Part shown: positions 38,191 to 47,800 of the stretch, piece by piece | Layout: each line of letters opens with the position of its first letter | How positions within the stretch are numbered: position 1 is the stretch's first letter | Source: Nocardioides panaciterrulae | GTDB lineage: Bacteria; Actinomycetota; Actinomycetes; Propionibacteriales; Nocardioidaceae | Assembly (NCBI RefSeq): GCF_013409645.1 | Contig: NZ_JACCBG010000001.1 | Location: forward strand, 3,904,001 to 3,968,000 | Direction of reading: 5' to 3' | DNA length: 64,000 bases | Notes under the pieces: model-generated | Told to the model about the DNA's origin: nothing | Database searches by the model: none | The model's input: only the letters and a program-made list of their open reading frames with translations | Position numbers and translations under genes: made by a program

Positions 38191-39543
38191 TCAGCCCCGG
38201 ATCGCCGCGAAGACGCCGACGGCGACCACCAGCAGCGGTAGCAGCGCGACCAGTGCGACGGTCTCGGCGAGGTCGCCGTAGCGGCCCCGGCGCACCGAGG
38301 GCGTCGACGGGACCAGGGTCGCCGCCATCAGCACCGCCCCGGCGGCGGCCAGCAGGACCGCGGCGGTCGGCCGCCAGTCCGGATGCAGCCACAGCATCGA
38401 GACCGCCACCGACGCCAGCCCCAGGACCCCGGACCCCAGGCCGACGAGGACCTCCGGGCCGGTGCGGTACTGCCGGGTGCGCAGCATCACGACCAGGCAG
38501 CACAGCACGGCCAGCAGGGTGCCGGCCAGGCCGAGCGAGACCGCGAGCGGGGCGACCAGGACGAGCAGCAGCCCGACGGTCGCCGAGACCGCCACCAGGA
38601 TCTCGTGCGCCACCCGGGCGTCCGCGCCCACCCGGGCGGGGTCGATCTCGGCGGGGTCGGAGGTGAGGTCGGCGGTGGCGTAGAACTGGTCCACCGTGGT
38701 GCCGGTGGCGCCCAGCGCCAGCCAGGGCAGCACGCTGCCGGCCAGCACCACCAGCACCAGCGCGGCGGTCAGCACCACAGCCGGGTCGAACGCGGCGGCC
38801 CGCATGACCAGACCGGTCGCGAGGAAGACCGCGCCGACCAACACCGGGGGGATCACGAGCGTGCGGCCCTCGGCGAGGCCGACCAGCGAGACCAGGCCCG
38901 CGAGCAGCGCCCCGGCGCCGGCGCAGGCCACCGGCAGCGCGAAGAACCGGCCGTCGGTGACCAGCATCAGGCCGGCCACCGCGGCGTACGCCGCACCCAT
39001 CCACGCGAGCGCGACGGCCGCCTCCGCCTCGTGCTGGGCCCGGGAGAGCACGATCCCGCCGACCACGAGCGCGGCCGCCACGACGGCGGCGGCGACCCCG
39101 GCGAGCAGCGACCCGCGCTGGATCAGCAGCGCGACCGCCCCGAGCGCGAGCATCAGCGCCGCGGCGCCCAGGGCGGTACGCCGGCCGGCGGCCGGCTGCC
39201 AGGGCGCGAGGTCCCGCTCCACGACGTCGGTCATCGCCTCGACGACGTCGTCGTAGACCCGGGGCATGGGGTCGTCGACCCCGGCCGTGACCGTGAGCAG
39301 GCCGCCGTCCTCGACGCCCTGGATCACCAGGCCCGCGTCACCGGCCAGCCGGCGCCCCTCGGCGGTCACGAGGCGGTAGCCGCCGTACACCGTGGTCGGG
39401 TCCAGCAGGCCGACGCTGCGGGCCAGCTCGGGCACCAGCTCGGCCACCGGCACCGCACCCGGCAGCACCAGGTCGACGCGCCGGGTGCCCGAGGCGACGG
39501 TGACCCGGACCAGGCCGGACGTGCTGACGGGCGCCTGGCTCAT
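38191..39543 (-). CDS. eccD: Type VII secretion channel protein EccD (copy 1)
   Basis: The 450-residue protein has a ubiquitin-like N-terminal domain (RVTVASGTRRVDLVLPGAVP, then LLTVTAGVDDPMPRVYDDVV) followed by eleven membrane helices from about residue 125 to the C-terminus. This is the EccD layout; in ESX complexes EccD dimers form the membrane vestibule. ATG start at 39543 with GGGGGAG upstream. A second, diverged EccD-like protein is encoded at 42443-43843. Confidence 0.94.
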   Translation of the reverse strand: MSQAPVSTSGLVRVTVASGTRRVDLVLPGAVPVAELVPELARSVGLLDPTTVYGGYRLVTAEGRRLAGDAGLVIQGVEDGGLLTVTAGVDDPMPRVYDDVVEAMTDVVERDLAPWQPAAGRRTALGAAALMLALGAVALLIQRGSLLAGVAAAVVAAALVVGGIVLSRAQHEAEAAVALAWMGAAYAAVAGLMLVTDGRFFALPVACAGAGALLAGLVSLVGLAEGRTLVIPPVLVGAVFLATGLVMRAAAFDPAVVLTAALVLVVLAGSVLPWLALGATGTTVDQFYATADLTSDPAEIDPARVGADARVAHEILVAVSATVGLLLVLVAPLAVSLGLAGTLLAVLCCLVVMLRTRQYRTGPEVLVGLGSGVLGLASVAVSMLWLHPDWRPTAAVLLAAAGAVLMAATLVPSTPSVRRGRYGDLAETVALVALLPLLVVAVGVFAAIRG

Positions 39544-39677
39544 CGTGTCTCCCCCAAGGTCCCCAAGACGTACCCCTGTTGTCGTGCGGCCCCGCCGCCC
39601 CGCGGCCTGCAGGGCGCGGCCGGGGCTCCGGCCGGACCGGGCAGCCGAGATGCTACCGCCCGCGCCGGCCGGCGGAG

Positions 39678-41114
39678 TCAGTCCAGGACCCCGGGGGCGG
39701 CACCCTCGTCCTCGACCCAGTCCTGCTCCTCGAGGAAGAAGTCCGGGTCCGACTTGCGGGGGTCCTTCCGGCTGCGGCCGCCGCCCGAGGCACCCGCGGC
39801 ACCCCGGCCACCGGCACCCCGGGCACCCGCGGCGCCGCGGGTGCCGCTGCCGCGCGAGGAGGTGCTGCTGCCGCGCCGGGAGGTGCTGCTGCCCAGGCCG
39901 GTGCCCCGCCCGCCGGACGCCGAGGCACCGCGTGCCCCGGCCGTCGCCGCGCCGCGCCCGGAGGTGCCGACGGCCTCCTCCGGGACCGCCCCGCCGCGGC
40001 CGAGGGTCCCGGAGACCGCACTACGGGTGGTGGCGCCGATCGGGCGCGCCCCCGAGGAGGCGCTGGACCCGGCGACGCCGCTCGTGCCCCCCAGCGGCAC
40101 GGCCGACGGCCCGCGCACGGCGCCGGAGATGCCCGTCAGGCCGCCCAGCGCGCCGCCGCCGATCACGCCGGCCAGGCCGCCCGCGGCCGAGCCGCCCAGG
40201 CCGCCGGCGGGAGCGCCCGCCGTGCTGCCGCCGATCGGCACGCCGGCCCCGGGGCCGGCCGGGCCGAGCCCGCCGATCGGGGTCCCACTCTGGGCGTCGC
40301 CCGTGGGGCCGGCCGGGACGTAGCCGTTGTCGGCGCCGGGACCGGACCCGTGCGGCTGGTGCGGCGGATACGTCGTGGGCGCGGTCGACGTGGTCGACGT
40401 CGTGGACGTGGACTGGCTGCCGCTCGTGCCGGTGCTGCTGGGCGCGGGCGCGGCGTGGGTGGTCGTCGTGGCGTACGGGTGGCCACCGCTGCCCGGGGTG
40501 TAGCCGCCGGTGCTGCTGCTGGGCGTGGGCGTGCTGCCGTTGCCACCGCCGTTTCGGCCGCCGTCGGCGGGCACCTGCGCGACGGGGTCCGGCTGACCGT
40601 GGACCTCCTGCATGGTCCGGGTGGAGCTCGCATAGACCACGTCCATCCGCTGGACCGCGGCGGCCGCCTTGGCCTCGCGATCGGCGTACTGGGCGTCGTA
40701 GGCGGCCTTGTCCGAGTCGTAGCGGTGCTGCTCGGCCACGTCGTCGGGGTGGTTGGAGCCGGGCGCGATGTCGGGCCGGCTGGGCTCCTGCAGCGGCGCA
40801 TCGGCGAAGGACCTCATCAGGTCGTGGGCCGCCTGCAGCGCGACGTGCGCCGAGGAGAGGGCCGCGGCCGCCGCGCTCATCTGCACCGAGCGGTCCTGCA
40901 CCCGGCCGGACACGGTCGTGAACGCCTCGGCCGCCCGGCGGCCGGTCTCGCCGATCTGGTCCTGGATGTTGGGCGCGGCCTGCTGCAGCGCGCTGGCCAC
41001 CTCGCGCAGCAGGTTGGAGCACTGCGACCACTCCTCGTGGGCGTGGGCGACGAGGTGGGGCTGGGCGCCGGCGACGGCGGTCCGCAACCGCGCGACGTTG
41101 GGTCCCTCGGTCAC
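39678..41114 (-). CDS. PPE-like / WXG-type T7SS-associated protein with long low-complexity region
   Basis: The 478-residue protein begins with a helical PPE/WXG-like domain of about 170 residues (VAHAHEEWSQCSNLLREVAS, then LQQAAPNIQDQIGETG), followed by about 280 residues almost entirely Gly, Ser, Thr, Ala and Pro, and ends in an acidic DFFLEEQDWVEDEGAAPGVLD. A similar acidic, Trp-containing, P-V-[I/L]-[D/E] tail occurs in PPE-domain proteins of streptomycete-type T7SS loci. It is probably a secreted substrate or a wall-associated component. The start is GTG 41114, overlapping the upstream gene stop (GTGA). Confidence 0.75.
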   Translation of the reverse strand: MTEGPNVARLRTAVAGAQPHLVAHAHEEWSQCSNLLREVASALQQAAPNIQDQIGETGRRAAEAFTTVSGRVQDRSVQMSAAAAALSSAHVALQAAHDLMRSFADAPLQEPSRPDIAPGSNHPDDVAEQHRYDSDKAAYDAQYADREAKAAAAVQRMDVVYASSTRTMQEVHGQPDPVAQVPADGGRNGGGNGSTPTPSSSTGGYTPGSGGHPYATTTTHAAPAPSSTGTSGSQSTSTTSTTSTAPTTYPPHQPHGSGPGADNGYVPAGPTGDAQSGTPIGGLGPAGPGAGVPIGGSTAGAPAGGLGGSAAGGLAGVIGGGALGGLTGISGAVRGPSAVPLGGTSGVAGSSASSGARPIGATTRSAVSGTLGRGGAVPEEAVGTSGRGAATAGARGASASGGRGTGLGSSTSRRGSSTSSRGSGTRGAAGARGAGGRGAAGASGGGRSRKDPRKSDPDFFLEEQDWVEDEGAAPGVLD

Positions 41115-41560
41115 GACGACGCACCTCCCTGGCCGCGGAGGACCTGGTTGCGCGCCTCGTGGTTGCGGGTGCTGGCGGTGTCCCGGCCGGCCAGCCCGGT
41201 CAGGATGTCGGAGGCCCGCTTGCGGTCGAGGTCGGCGGCGCTGCCCTCGTCGGCGTCCTGGATCAGGCTCTCGGCGCGGTCCAGCCCGACCCGGAACGCG
41301 TGCAGGTCGTCTAGCACGCCCTGCAGGGTGGCCCGGATGACCTCGTGGGCCTGGAGGTGGTTGGTGCCCAGCGCCGCCGCCGCACCGTTGCCGCCGAAGG
41401 CACCCGGCGGCACGTGCAGGTTCTTGAAGTTGTTGTGGTGGACGTTGCCCGCGTTCTGGTCGAGCGTCCGCTTGACGTGGTCGATGGCCGCCTGGTCGAT
41501 CAGCAGCTCGACCTGATCCACCAGCTGGGCCACCCCCAGGAAGGGGTCGAATGAGGCCAT
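41111..41560 (-). CDS. Small helical T7SS-locus protein (EspC-like?)
   Basis: The 149-residue protein is polar and mostly helical, with a central VPPGAFGGNGAAAALG segment and a following long helix (IRATLQGVLDDLHAFRVGLD). The FGG-loop-helix layout resembles the ESX-associated EspC/WXG-like family, but I am not certain. It is translationally coupled to the PPE-like gene, so the two could form a heterodimer in the manner of PE-PPE or EspC-type pairs. No enzymatic motif is present. Confidence 0.6.
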   Translation of the reverse strand: MASFDPFLGVAQLVDQVELLIDQAAIDHVKRTLDQNAGNVHHNNFKNLHVPPGAFGGNGAAAALGTNHLQAHEVIRATLQGVLDDLHAFRVGLDRAESLIQDADEGSAADLDRKRASDILTGLAGRDTASTRNHEARNQVLRGQGGASS

Positions 41561-41676
41561 GAGCGGGTACCTACCCCCGGGAAGTCAAGTGTGAAGTCAG
41601 GCGTGAAGTCAGGCGTGGAGGCGCGTGACGAGGAGCGACGACGGGGCCGGTCGGTGCCCGGCCCCGTCGGGGGGTG

Positions 41677-41979
41677 TCAGATGTCGAACGACGCCGCGCC
41701 GCGCTGGTCGGCGGCCTTGTACTCGGCGTTCGACTGCATGACGGTCTTGCTGGTCTCGTCCAGCAGGCCCTTCATCTCCTGGATCGCGTTGTCCCACTTG
41801 GCCTTGGCCGCCTGGTAGGCCTGCTGGGCGCTACCGCTCCAGTCGCTGCGCAGCGGGGCGAGCTCGTTCTCGAGCCGGTTGAGCCGGTCGTCGATGTCCT
41901 TGACCGTGCGGTACATGTCCTCGGCCGCGGTGTCGAGGCCGGCGTGGTTGACGCGAAGTCCGTCGAGGTTCATGTTCAT
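41677..41979 (-). CDS. WXG100 family protein (EsxB-like)
   Basis: The 100-residue protein is a two-helix WXG100 protein with Trp47-Ser48-Gly49 at the turn and a C-terminal SNAEYKAADQRGAASFDI. AGGAG lies 6 nt before the first of two closely spaced ATGs. A YxxxD/E-type signal is approximated by YKAAD near the C-terminus, the secretion signal type read by EccC. It is likely exported as a heterodimer with the WXG100 protein encoded 26 bp upstream. Confidence 0.93.
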   Translation of the reverse strand: MNMNLDGLRVNHAGLDTAAEDMYRTVKDIDDRLNRLENELAPLRSDWSGSAQQAYQAAKAKWDNAIQEMKGLLDETSKTVMQSNAEYKAADQRGAASFDI

Positions 41980-42005
41980 CGTGATCTCCTGAGGTCCTGG
42001 TCGGG

Positions 42006-42329
42006 TCAGCCGCCGAGGCGACCGGCGGTCCGGCTGTAGTTGGCCGACTGGGCCTCATCGGTGTTCATGTTGTCCCGCTCGGTGGACTGCAGGGACGCCT
42101 CGAACTCGTTGAGGGCGTTGACGATCACGCCCTGCTTCTCGGTCCATGCCTGGTGGAGCGCGAAGAAGGCGGTGCCTCCGGCACCGGCCCACTTGCCTCG
42201 CAGGCCCGCGATCTGGCCGTCCAGACGCCGGCTCATGCCGTCGAAGTCGGTCTTGGCGTCCGCCACCATCCCGGCGGCACGGGAGAGGGTCTTCTCGCCC
42301 TGTCCCATCTCGGCTGCACTGTTCGACAT
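42006..42329 (-). CDS. WXG100 family protein (EsxA-like)
   Basis: The 107-residue protein has Trp47-Ala48-Gly49 in GKWAGAGGTAFFALHQAW, two long helices and no signal peptide. The ATG has GGAAGGAACAGG just upstream. It is the first gene after the 113-bp gap following the second eccD and is followed by the other WXG100 gene, giving an esxBA-like pair located inside the ESX locus. Confidence 0.93.
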   Translation of the reverse strand: MSNSAAEMGQGEKTLSRAAGMVADAKTDFDGMSRRLDGQIAGLRGKWAGAGGTAFFALHQAWTEKQGVIVNALNEFEASLQSTERDNMNTDEAQSANYSRTAGRLGG

Positions 42330-42442
42330 GCCTGTTCCTTCCCCCGCGGCACATCGCCGCTCGAGATCCGTGTAGCTTGATCCGTCGATCCGGGCCCGGT
42401 CCCGCGCCTGGACAACGAGGCGTTTACCCCCGGCATCATGCC

Positions 42443-43843
42443 CTAAACGTCAAGATGGATCGACTCCCAGATACTGCGGAAAACCCCGCAGGCGACCAGC
42501 AGGGTCGCCACCGCGACGGCACCGCACAGCGCCTCGGTCACCTCGGCGCGCCGCGCCCACCAGGCCGAGCGCCAGCCCCGCCCGGTCGCCACGGCCACCA
42601 GCACGAGGCCGGCGGCGAGCAGCACGGCGAGCGCCAGCACGACGGTCGGCGTCCGCCCGGAGGCGGCCGGGGCCAGCGCGGCCACCAGCGCGGCCAGGCA
42701 CGCCAGGCCCGCGAGCCGGAGCATCCGGCGAGCGGCGACGTGCCGGTAGCTGCGCGCCGCGAGCAGCAGCCCGCCGCCGCAGAGCAGCACCAGCAGCCGG
42801 GCCCCGATCCGGTCGATCGGCAGGGTCGCGGAGGCCAGCAGCAGCGGAGCGCTCAGCGCCGCGACCGCGAGCACCGCCACCGCGTAGGCGGTCATCAGCC
42901 GGGCGCCCCGCGCGGCCACGGCGGCGACGGCCGCCGGGGGCACCAGCGTGCGGACCCGCCGGGCGGGGGGACGCTCACGCGCGGACCAGGCGGTGACCGC
43001 CAGCCGGTCCAGGTCGAGCAGCAGCGGGTCGGGCACGTCGACGGCGTAGCCCGGGAGCAGCCGCGCGGCCAGCATCGCCGCCAGCAGCAGCACCGCCCAG
43101 GAGACCTGCGCCCCGAGGCCGAGCAGCGCGGCCCCCGTCGTCCACACGAACAGCACCGACCCGGTCGCGATCCACACCCGCAGCGGCTCCTCGTGATGGC
43201 GGCCGAGCGCCCGGCCCAGCGCCGCGACCACGGCCGCGGCCAGCGCGGAGACGCCCACGATCGTGGGCAGTCGCGCGGGGTGCGGGTCCCACGCGACCGC
43301 GAACGCCGCGGCCGCGCCGAAGGCCGGCGCCGCGACCACCCGGCGCCCGGCGAGCCGGCCGACCGGGGCGACCCCCAGGAGCGCCGCCAGCACGAGCAGG
43401 CCGACCGCGGCCCCGCGGGGGCCGGCCGGCGCCTGCGCGGCCGACCAGCCGGCCAGCAGCGCGGCCGCCGCGGCGAGGCAGCCCACCAGCCCGGCCGCCG
43501 GGACCGGTGCCGCGACGGTGGGCCGCGCCGCCGGGCCGGGCAGCGCCGCGCGCGGGTCCGGGGGGCCGACGACCGAGCCGGCCGAGCCGGGTACCCCGGG
43601 TGGGTCCGCGGGGTCCGCGGCGACCAGGAGGTCGCCGCTGCGCACGCCCGCCTCGGCGAGGGACCGGTCCGCGCGCAGGGGGGCGCCGAGCCGGGTGAAC
43701 AGGCCCGGCCGGACCGGCAGTCCCGCCTGCCGGGCGTACTCGCCGGCGACGTCCGCCGTCGAGGCGCCGAGCGGGACGACCAGGTCGACCACGCCGGCCG
43801 GCCCGTGCACGCTCAGCGCGAGGCCCCCCGAACCTGCACCCAC
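42443..43843 (-). CDS. Second EccD-like type VII secretion membrane protein
   Basis: The 466-residue protein repeats the EccD plan: an N-terminal ubiquitin-like domain (LALSVHGPAGVVDLVVPLGA), an acidic/Pro linker, and about eleven hydrophobic helices, ending RSIWESIHLDV. Its sequence is clearly different from the EccD encoded at 38191-39543. The GTG start at 43843 has GGGGAGGCGGC upstream; the frame is open beyond but is not coding there. It is the first gene of the minus-strand ESX block and may form heterodimers with the other EccD. Confidence 0.85.
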   Translation of the reverse strand: MGAGSGGLALSVHGPAGVVDLVVPLGASTADVAGEYARQAGLPVRPGLFTRLGAPLRADRSLAEAGVRSGDLLVAADPADPPGVPGSAGSVVGPPDPRAALPGPAARPTVAAPVPAAGLVGCLAAAAALLAGWSAAQAPAGPRGAAVGLLVLAALLGVAPVGRLAGRRVVAAPAFGAAAAFAVAWDPHPARLPTIVGVSALAAAVVAALGRALGRHHEEPLRVWIATGSVLFVWTTGAALLGLGAQVSWAVLLLAAMLAARLLPGYAVDVPDPLLLDLDRLAVTAWSARERPPARRVRTLVPPAAVAAVAARGARLMTAYAVAVLAVAALSAPLLLASATLPIDRIGARLLVLLCGGGLLLAARSYRHVAARRMLRLAGLACLAALVAALAPAASGRTPTVVLALAVLLAAGLVLVAVATGRGWRSAWWARRAEVTEALCGAVAVATLLVACGVFRSIWESIHLDV

Positions 43844-43932
43844 GCCGCCTCCCCGTCTCCGGCCCGTCTCCGGCCTGCCGCGCCGCGCCGGCGCTGCCGT
43901 CGCGCGCTCGGGCGCCCGTCGCCCGCCCGTGC

Positions 43933-43983
43933 AGGGTAGTCGCTCGGCGGCCGGTCGCCACGGGACGGCCGCGGCTCTAGGAT
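43933..43983. promoter_or_regulatory. Divergent promoter elements between eccD copy 2 and the lipoprotein gene
   Basis: On the minus strand TACCCT (43933-43938) could serve the ESX operon; on the plus strand TAGGAT (43978-43983) could serve the lipoprotein gene with a leader of about 22 nt and an AGGAG site. No operator is recognised. Confidence 0.35.
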
Positions 43984-44011
43984 CGAGCGGCCGCCGACGA
44001 CAGGAGCACCG

Positions 44012-44695
44012 GTGACCACCACCTCTCGGGACCGTGCCGCACGCCGGCGCCCGGCACGCCTGGCGCGCCTGGCGGGGCCGGCCGCGCTGGCCACCCTGGC
44101 CGTGGCCGCCACGGTCGGGCTGGCCGGCTGCGCCGACGACGGCCGGGCCGATCCGGGCCCGTCCGCGTCCTCCGGCCCGACCGCGGGGTCCCCGACCGGC
44201 TCCGCCTCGGGCTCTCCCGACGCCTCCGCCGGCACCTCCGCCGGCACCTCCGCCGACAACTCCGCCGGCGCCTTCCCCGGCGTCGACCCCGCCGCCGGCC
44301 CGGCCATCGAGACCAGCTACTTCACCGCGCGGGCACCCAGGCACTTCAGGGTCAAGGTGATGGCCGAGGACTTCTCCATCTCGGTGAACGGGCCCGGCGC
44401 CGACATCGGGATCGGGATCGTGGCCCTCAACGGCCACCAGTACTCCCTCCGGGAGCTCGCCCGCTACCAGCGCAGCTCCGCCTACGGCCTGGAGCACGCG
44501 CCGCTCGGCAGGACCACGACGATGGGCGGCGAGCCGGCGTACCTCCTGCTCGCCAGCCGGCCCGGGCTCGTGGTCAGCGAGGCGGGACTCACCCACGACG
44601 GGCACATCGTGCACCTGACGGTGACCTCCTACGGGGAGAAGGCGGAGAACCTCCGGCTGCTGCGCTCGATCCTGGCCACCTGGCAGTGGAAGTAG
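44012..44695 (+). CDS. Putative lipoprotein at the T7SS locus
   Basis: The 227-residue protein has an Arg-rich N-terminus, a hydrophobic stretch and the lipobox VGLAGC (Cys about 40), then a Ser/Gly/Ala/Thr-rich linker of about 45 residues and a compact C-terminal domain (about 100-227) with alternating strands (FRVKVMAEDFSISVNGPGAD). I do not recognise the domain. It lies in the divergent gap between the two halves of the ESX locus, so it may be an accessory surface component, but that is contextual. GTG start with AGGAG upstream. Confidence 0.75.
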   Translation: MTTTSRDRAARRRPARLARLAGPAALATLAVAATVGLAGCADDGRADPGPSASSGPTAGSPTGSASGSPDASAGTSAGTSADNSAGAFPGVDPAAGPAIETSYFTARAPRHFRVKVMAEDFSISVNGPGADIGIGIVALNGHQYSLRELARYQRSSAYGLEHAPLGRTTTMGGEPAYLLLASRPGLVVSEAGLTHDGHIVHLTVTSYGEKAENLRLLRSILATWQWK

Positions 44696-44755
44696 CGCTC
44701 GGGCCGCGGCGCCGGCCCTGTGGAACGAGCCCGCGCCGGAGGGGCCGCGGGCCCC

Positions 44756-44761
44756 TATGAT
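44756..44761 (+). promoter_or_regulatory. -10 element for eccC
   Basis: TATGAT is the best -10 match in the window and would give a leader of about 62 nt for eccC. No -35 is evident. Confidence 0.45.
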
Positions 44762-44829
44762 GCGGGCGTCCGGGTCGGTGACGGGGCCGGGGACGCCCGG
44801 GTGACACGCAGGATCGACAGGGGGACCTG

Positions 44830-47800
44830 GTGAGTACGACGCTTCGCGGGACCAGGCTCGACCCCCCGGAGATGCCGAGCGGCCAGCTCGTCCTCCAGCC
44901 GCCCCCGGAGATCGAGGCCAACGAGGGCGCCAGCGGGGTGCTGATGAACGCCATCCCGATGCTCGGCAGCCTCGGCTCCATCGTGCTGGTCGCCACGATG
45001 GGCAAGGACACCGGCGGCCGCAGCTACCTGGCCGCCGGCATGTTCCTCTTCGCGACCCTCGGCTTCATCGTGGTCCAGCTCGACCGGCAGCGGAAGCAGC
45101 GGGCCCAGCAGGTGACCGGCTCCCGCACCGAGTACCTCCGCTACCTCGCGAACGTCCGCGCCATGGCCCGGGACGCCGCCGACCAGCAGCGCCGGGCGCT
45201 GAGCTGGCACCATCCCGAGCCGGGCGCGCTGCCGGCGCTGGTCGAGGAGCGCTCGCGGGTGTGGGAGCACGGCGCGAGCGACCCCGGCTTCCTGCACGTG
45301 CGGTACGGCGTGTGCGCCCAGCCGCTCTCCCTGGACCTGGTGCCGCCGGAGTCCGCCCCGATCGACCAGGTCGACCCGGTGGCCGCCTCCGCGCTGCACC
45401 GGCTGCTGGTGGTGCACCGGCTCCAGCCGGACCTGCCGGCGTCGGTCGACCTGCGCGCCTTCGACCGGATCGAGGTCTGCGGCGCCGAGGGGCCGGCCCG
45501 GGCGCTGGCCCGGGCGATGATCTGCTCGGCGGCGACCTTCCACTCCCCCGAGCACCTCGCGATCGCGGTGCTGTGCACCGAGGAGACGCTGGCCCACTGG
45601 GACTGGGTCAAGTGGCTGCCGCACAGCCAGAGCACCCGCCAGTCCGACGCGGTCGGCCCGATGCGGCTGGTGTCGACCTCGCTGACCGACCTGGCCGCGC
45701 TGCTGCCCGCCGACCTCGCGGACCGGCCCCGGTTCGGCGCCGACGAGCGCCCCGCCACGCCGCACATCCTGCTGGTGACCGACGGGGCGGTGCTGCCGCC
45801 CGGCAACCACGTCGTCCCCCCGGACGGCCTGCACGGCGTCACCCTCCTGGACCTGCCGGTGCGCTGGGACGAGCTCGACGACCCCAGCCGGCTGCGGCTC
45901 GAGCTGGTCGGCGAGCCGACCCCCGACGGCCGGCACCCGGTCCGGGCCCTGCGGCTGCGCGAGGAGGAGATCGCCGCCCGCGTCGACCAGTGCGACCTGG
46001 CCACGGCGGAGGCGTGCGCCCGCCGGCTCACCCCGCTGCACACGGTGGCCGCCGGCCCCTCACCGGACACCTCCGGCGAGATCACCGGCCCGACGGACTT
46101 CCTGGAGCTGCTCGCGCTCGGCGACGTGCGCGGCTTCGACCCCACCGCGGCCTGGCGCCCGCGGCCGGCCCGCGACCGGCTGCGGGTCCCGATCGGGCTC
46201 GGTGAGGGCGGCGCGGTGGTCCACCTCGACATCAAGGAGTCCGCCCAGCAGGGCATGGGCCCGCACGGCCTGGTGATCGGCGCGACCGGGTCGGGCAAGT
46301 CGGAGTTCCTGCGCACGCTGGTGCTCGGGCTCGCGCTGACCCACTCCCCCGAGCAGCTGAACATGGTGCTGGTCGACTTCAAGGGCGGCGCGACCTTCGC
46401 GGGCATGTCCCGGATGCCGCACGTCTCGGCGGTGATCACCAACCTGGCCCAGGAGCTCACGCTCGTCGACCGCATGCAGGACGCGCTGTCCGGTGAGATG
46501 GTGCGCCGCCAGGAGCTGCTCCGCGAGGCCGGCAACTTCGCCTCCGTCCGCGACTACGAGAAGGCCCGGGCCGCCGGCGAGGACCTCGCCCCGCTGCCGT
46601 CGCTGTTCATCGTGGTCGACGAGTTCTCCGAGATGCTCTCGGCCAAGCCGGAGTTCATCGACCTGTTCGTCGCGATCGGGCGCCTGGGCCGGTCGCTGGG
46701 CCTGCACCTGCTGCTGGCCAGCCAGCGGCTGGAGGAGGGCCGGCTCCGGGGCCTCGAGTCCCATCTGTCCTACCGGATCGGGCTGCGCACGTTCAGCGCG
46801 GCCGAGTCGCGGTCTGTGCTGGGCGTCCCCGACGCCTACGAGCTGCCCGCGGTCCCCGGCCTGGGCTACCTCAAGCCGGACCCGTCGACGCTGCAGCGGT
46901 TCAAGGCGGGCTACGTCTCCGGGCCACCGACCAGCCGGGCCCGGGTACGCCGCGACGAGGGCGGCCACCTGCGGGGCATCCTGCCGTTCACGATCTCCGA
47001 GGTGCAGACCCTGGAGCTGCCCGAGACCGAGCCGGAGCCCGAGCCGGTGCGCGAGCCGGGCGAGCAGGAGTCGGTGCTCGACATCGCGGTCTCCCACATG
47101 GTCGGCCACGGCCCCGGCGCCCACCAGGTCTGGCTGGCGCCTCTCGACGTCCCCGACACGCTCGACGAGCTGATGGGCGACCTGACCGAGGACGCCCGGC
47201 TGGGCCTGGTCTCGCCGCAGTGGCGCCGGCTCGGCGGGCTCGTCGTACCGCTCGGCACCGTGGACCGGCCGCGCGAGCAGCGCCGCGACACGCTCACGGT
47301 CAACCTCGCCGGCGCCAGTGGGCACGTCGCGGTCGTCGGCGGCCCCCGCAGCGGCAAGAGCACGCTGCTGCGCACGGTGGTCGCGAGCATGTCGCTGACC
47401 ACGACCCCGCTGGAGAGCCAGTTCTTCGTCCTCGACTTCGGTGGCGGCACGTTCGCGCCGCTGGCCGGACTGCCGCACGTCGCCGGCGTCGGCAGCCGCG
47501 CCGAGCCCGACGTGGTGCGCCGCATCGTCGCCGAGGTCACCGGCGTCGTGGACCGCCGCGAGGCCTACTTCCGCGCCCAGGGCATCGACTCGATCGAGAC
47601 CTACCGCTCGCGGCGGGCCGCCGGCCGCGTCGACGACGGCTACGGCGACGTGTTCCTGGTGGTCGACGGGTGGAGCACGCTGCGCGCCGACTTCGACGAC
47701 CTCGAGGTCGAGCTGCAGCAGCTGGCCACCCGGGGCCTGACCTTCGGGTTCCACGTCGTGGCGGCCTCGCCGCGCTGGGCGGACTTCCGCGCCGCGATGC

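Noticed and set aside
42443..44614. A longer 723-residue form of the second EccD
   Set aside because: The extra upstream part is antisense to the lipoprotein gene and of biased composition; GTG 43843 has a good ribosome-binding site directly before the ubiquitin-like domain.
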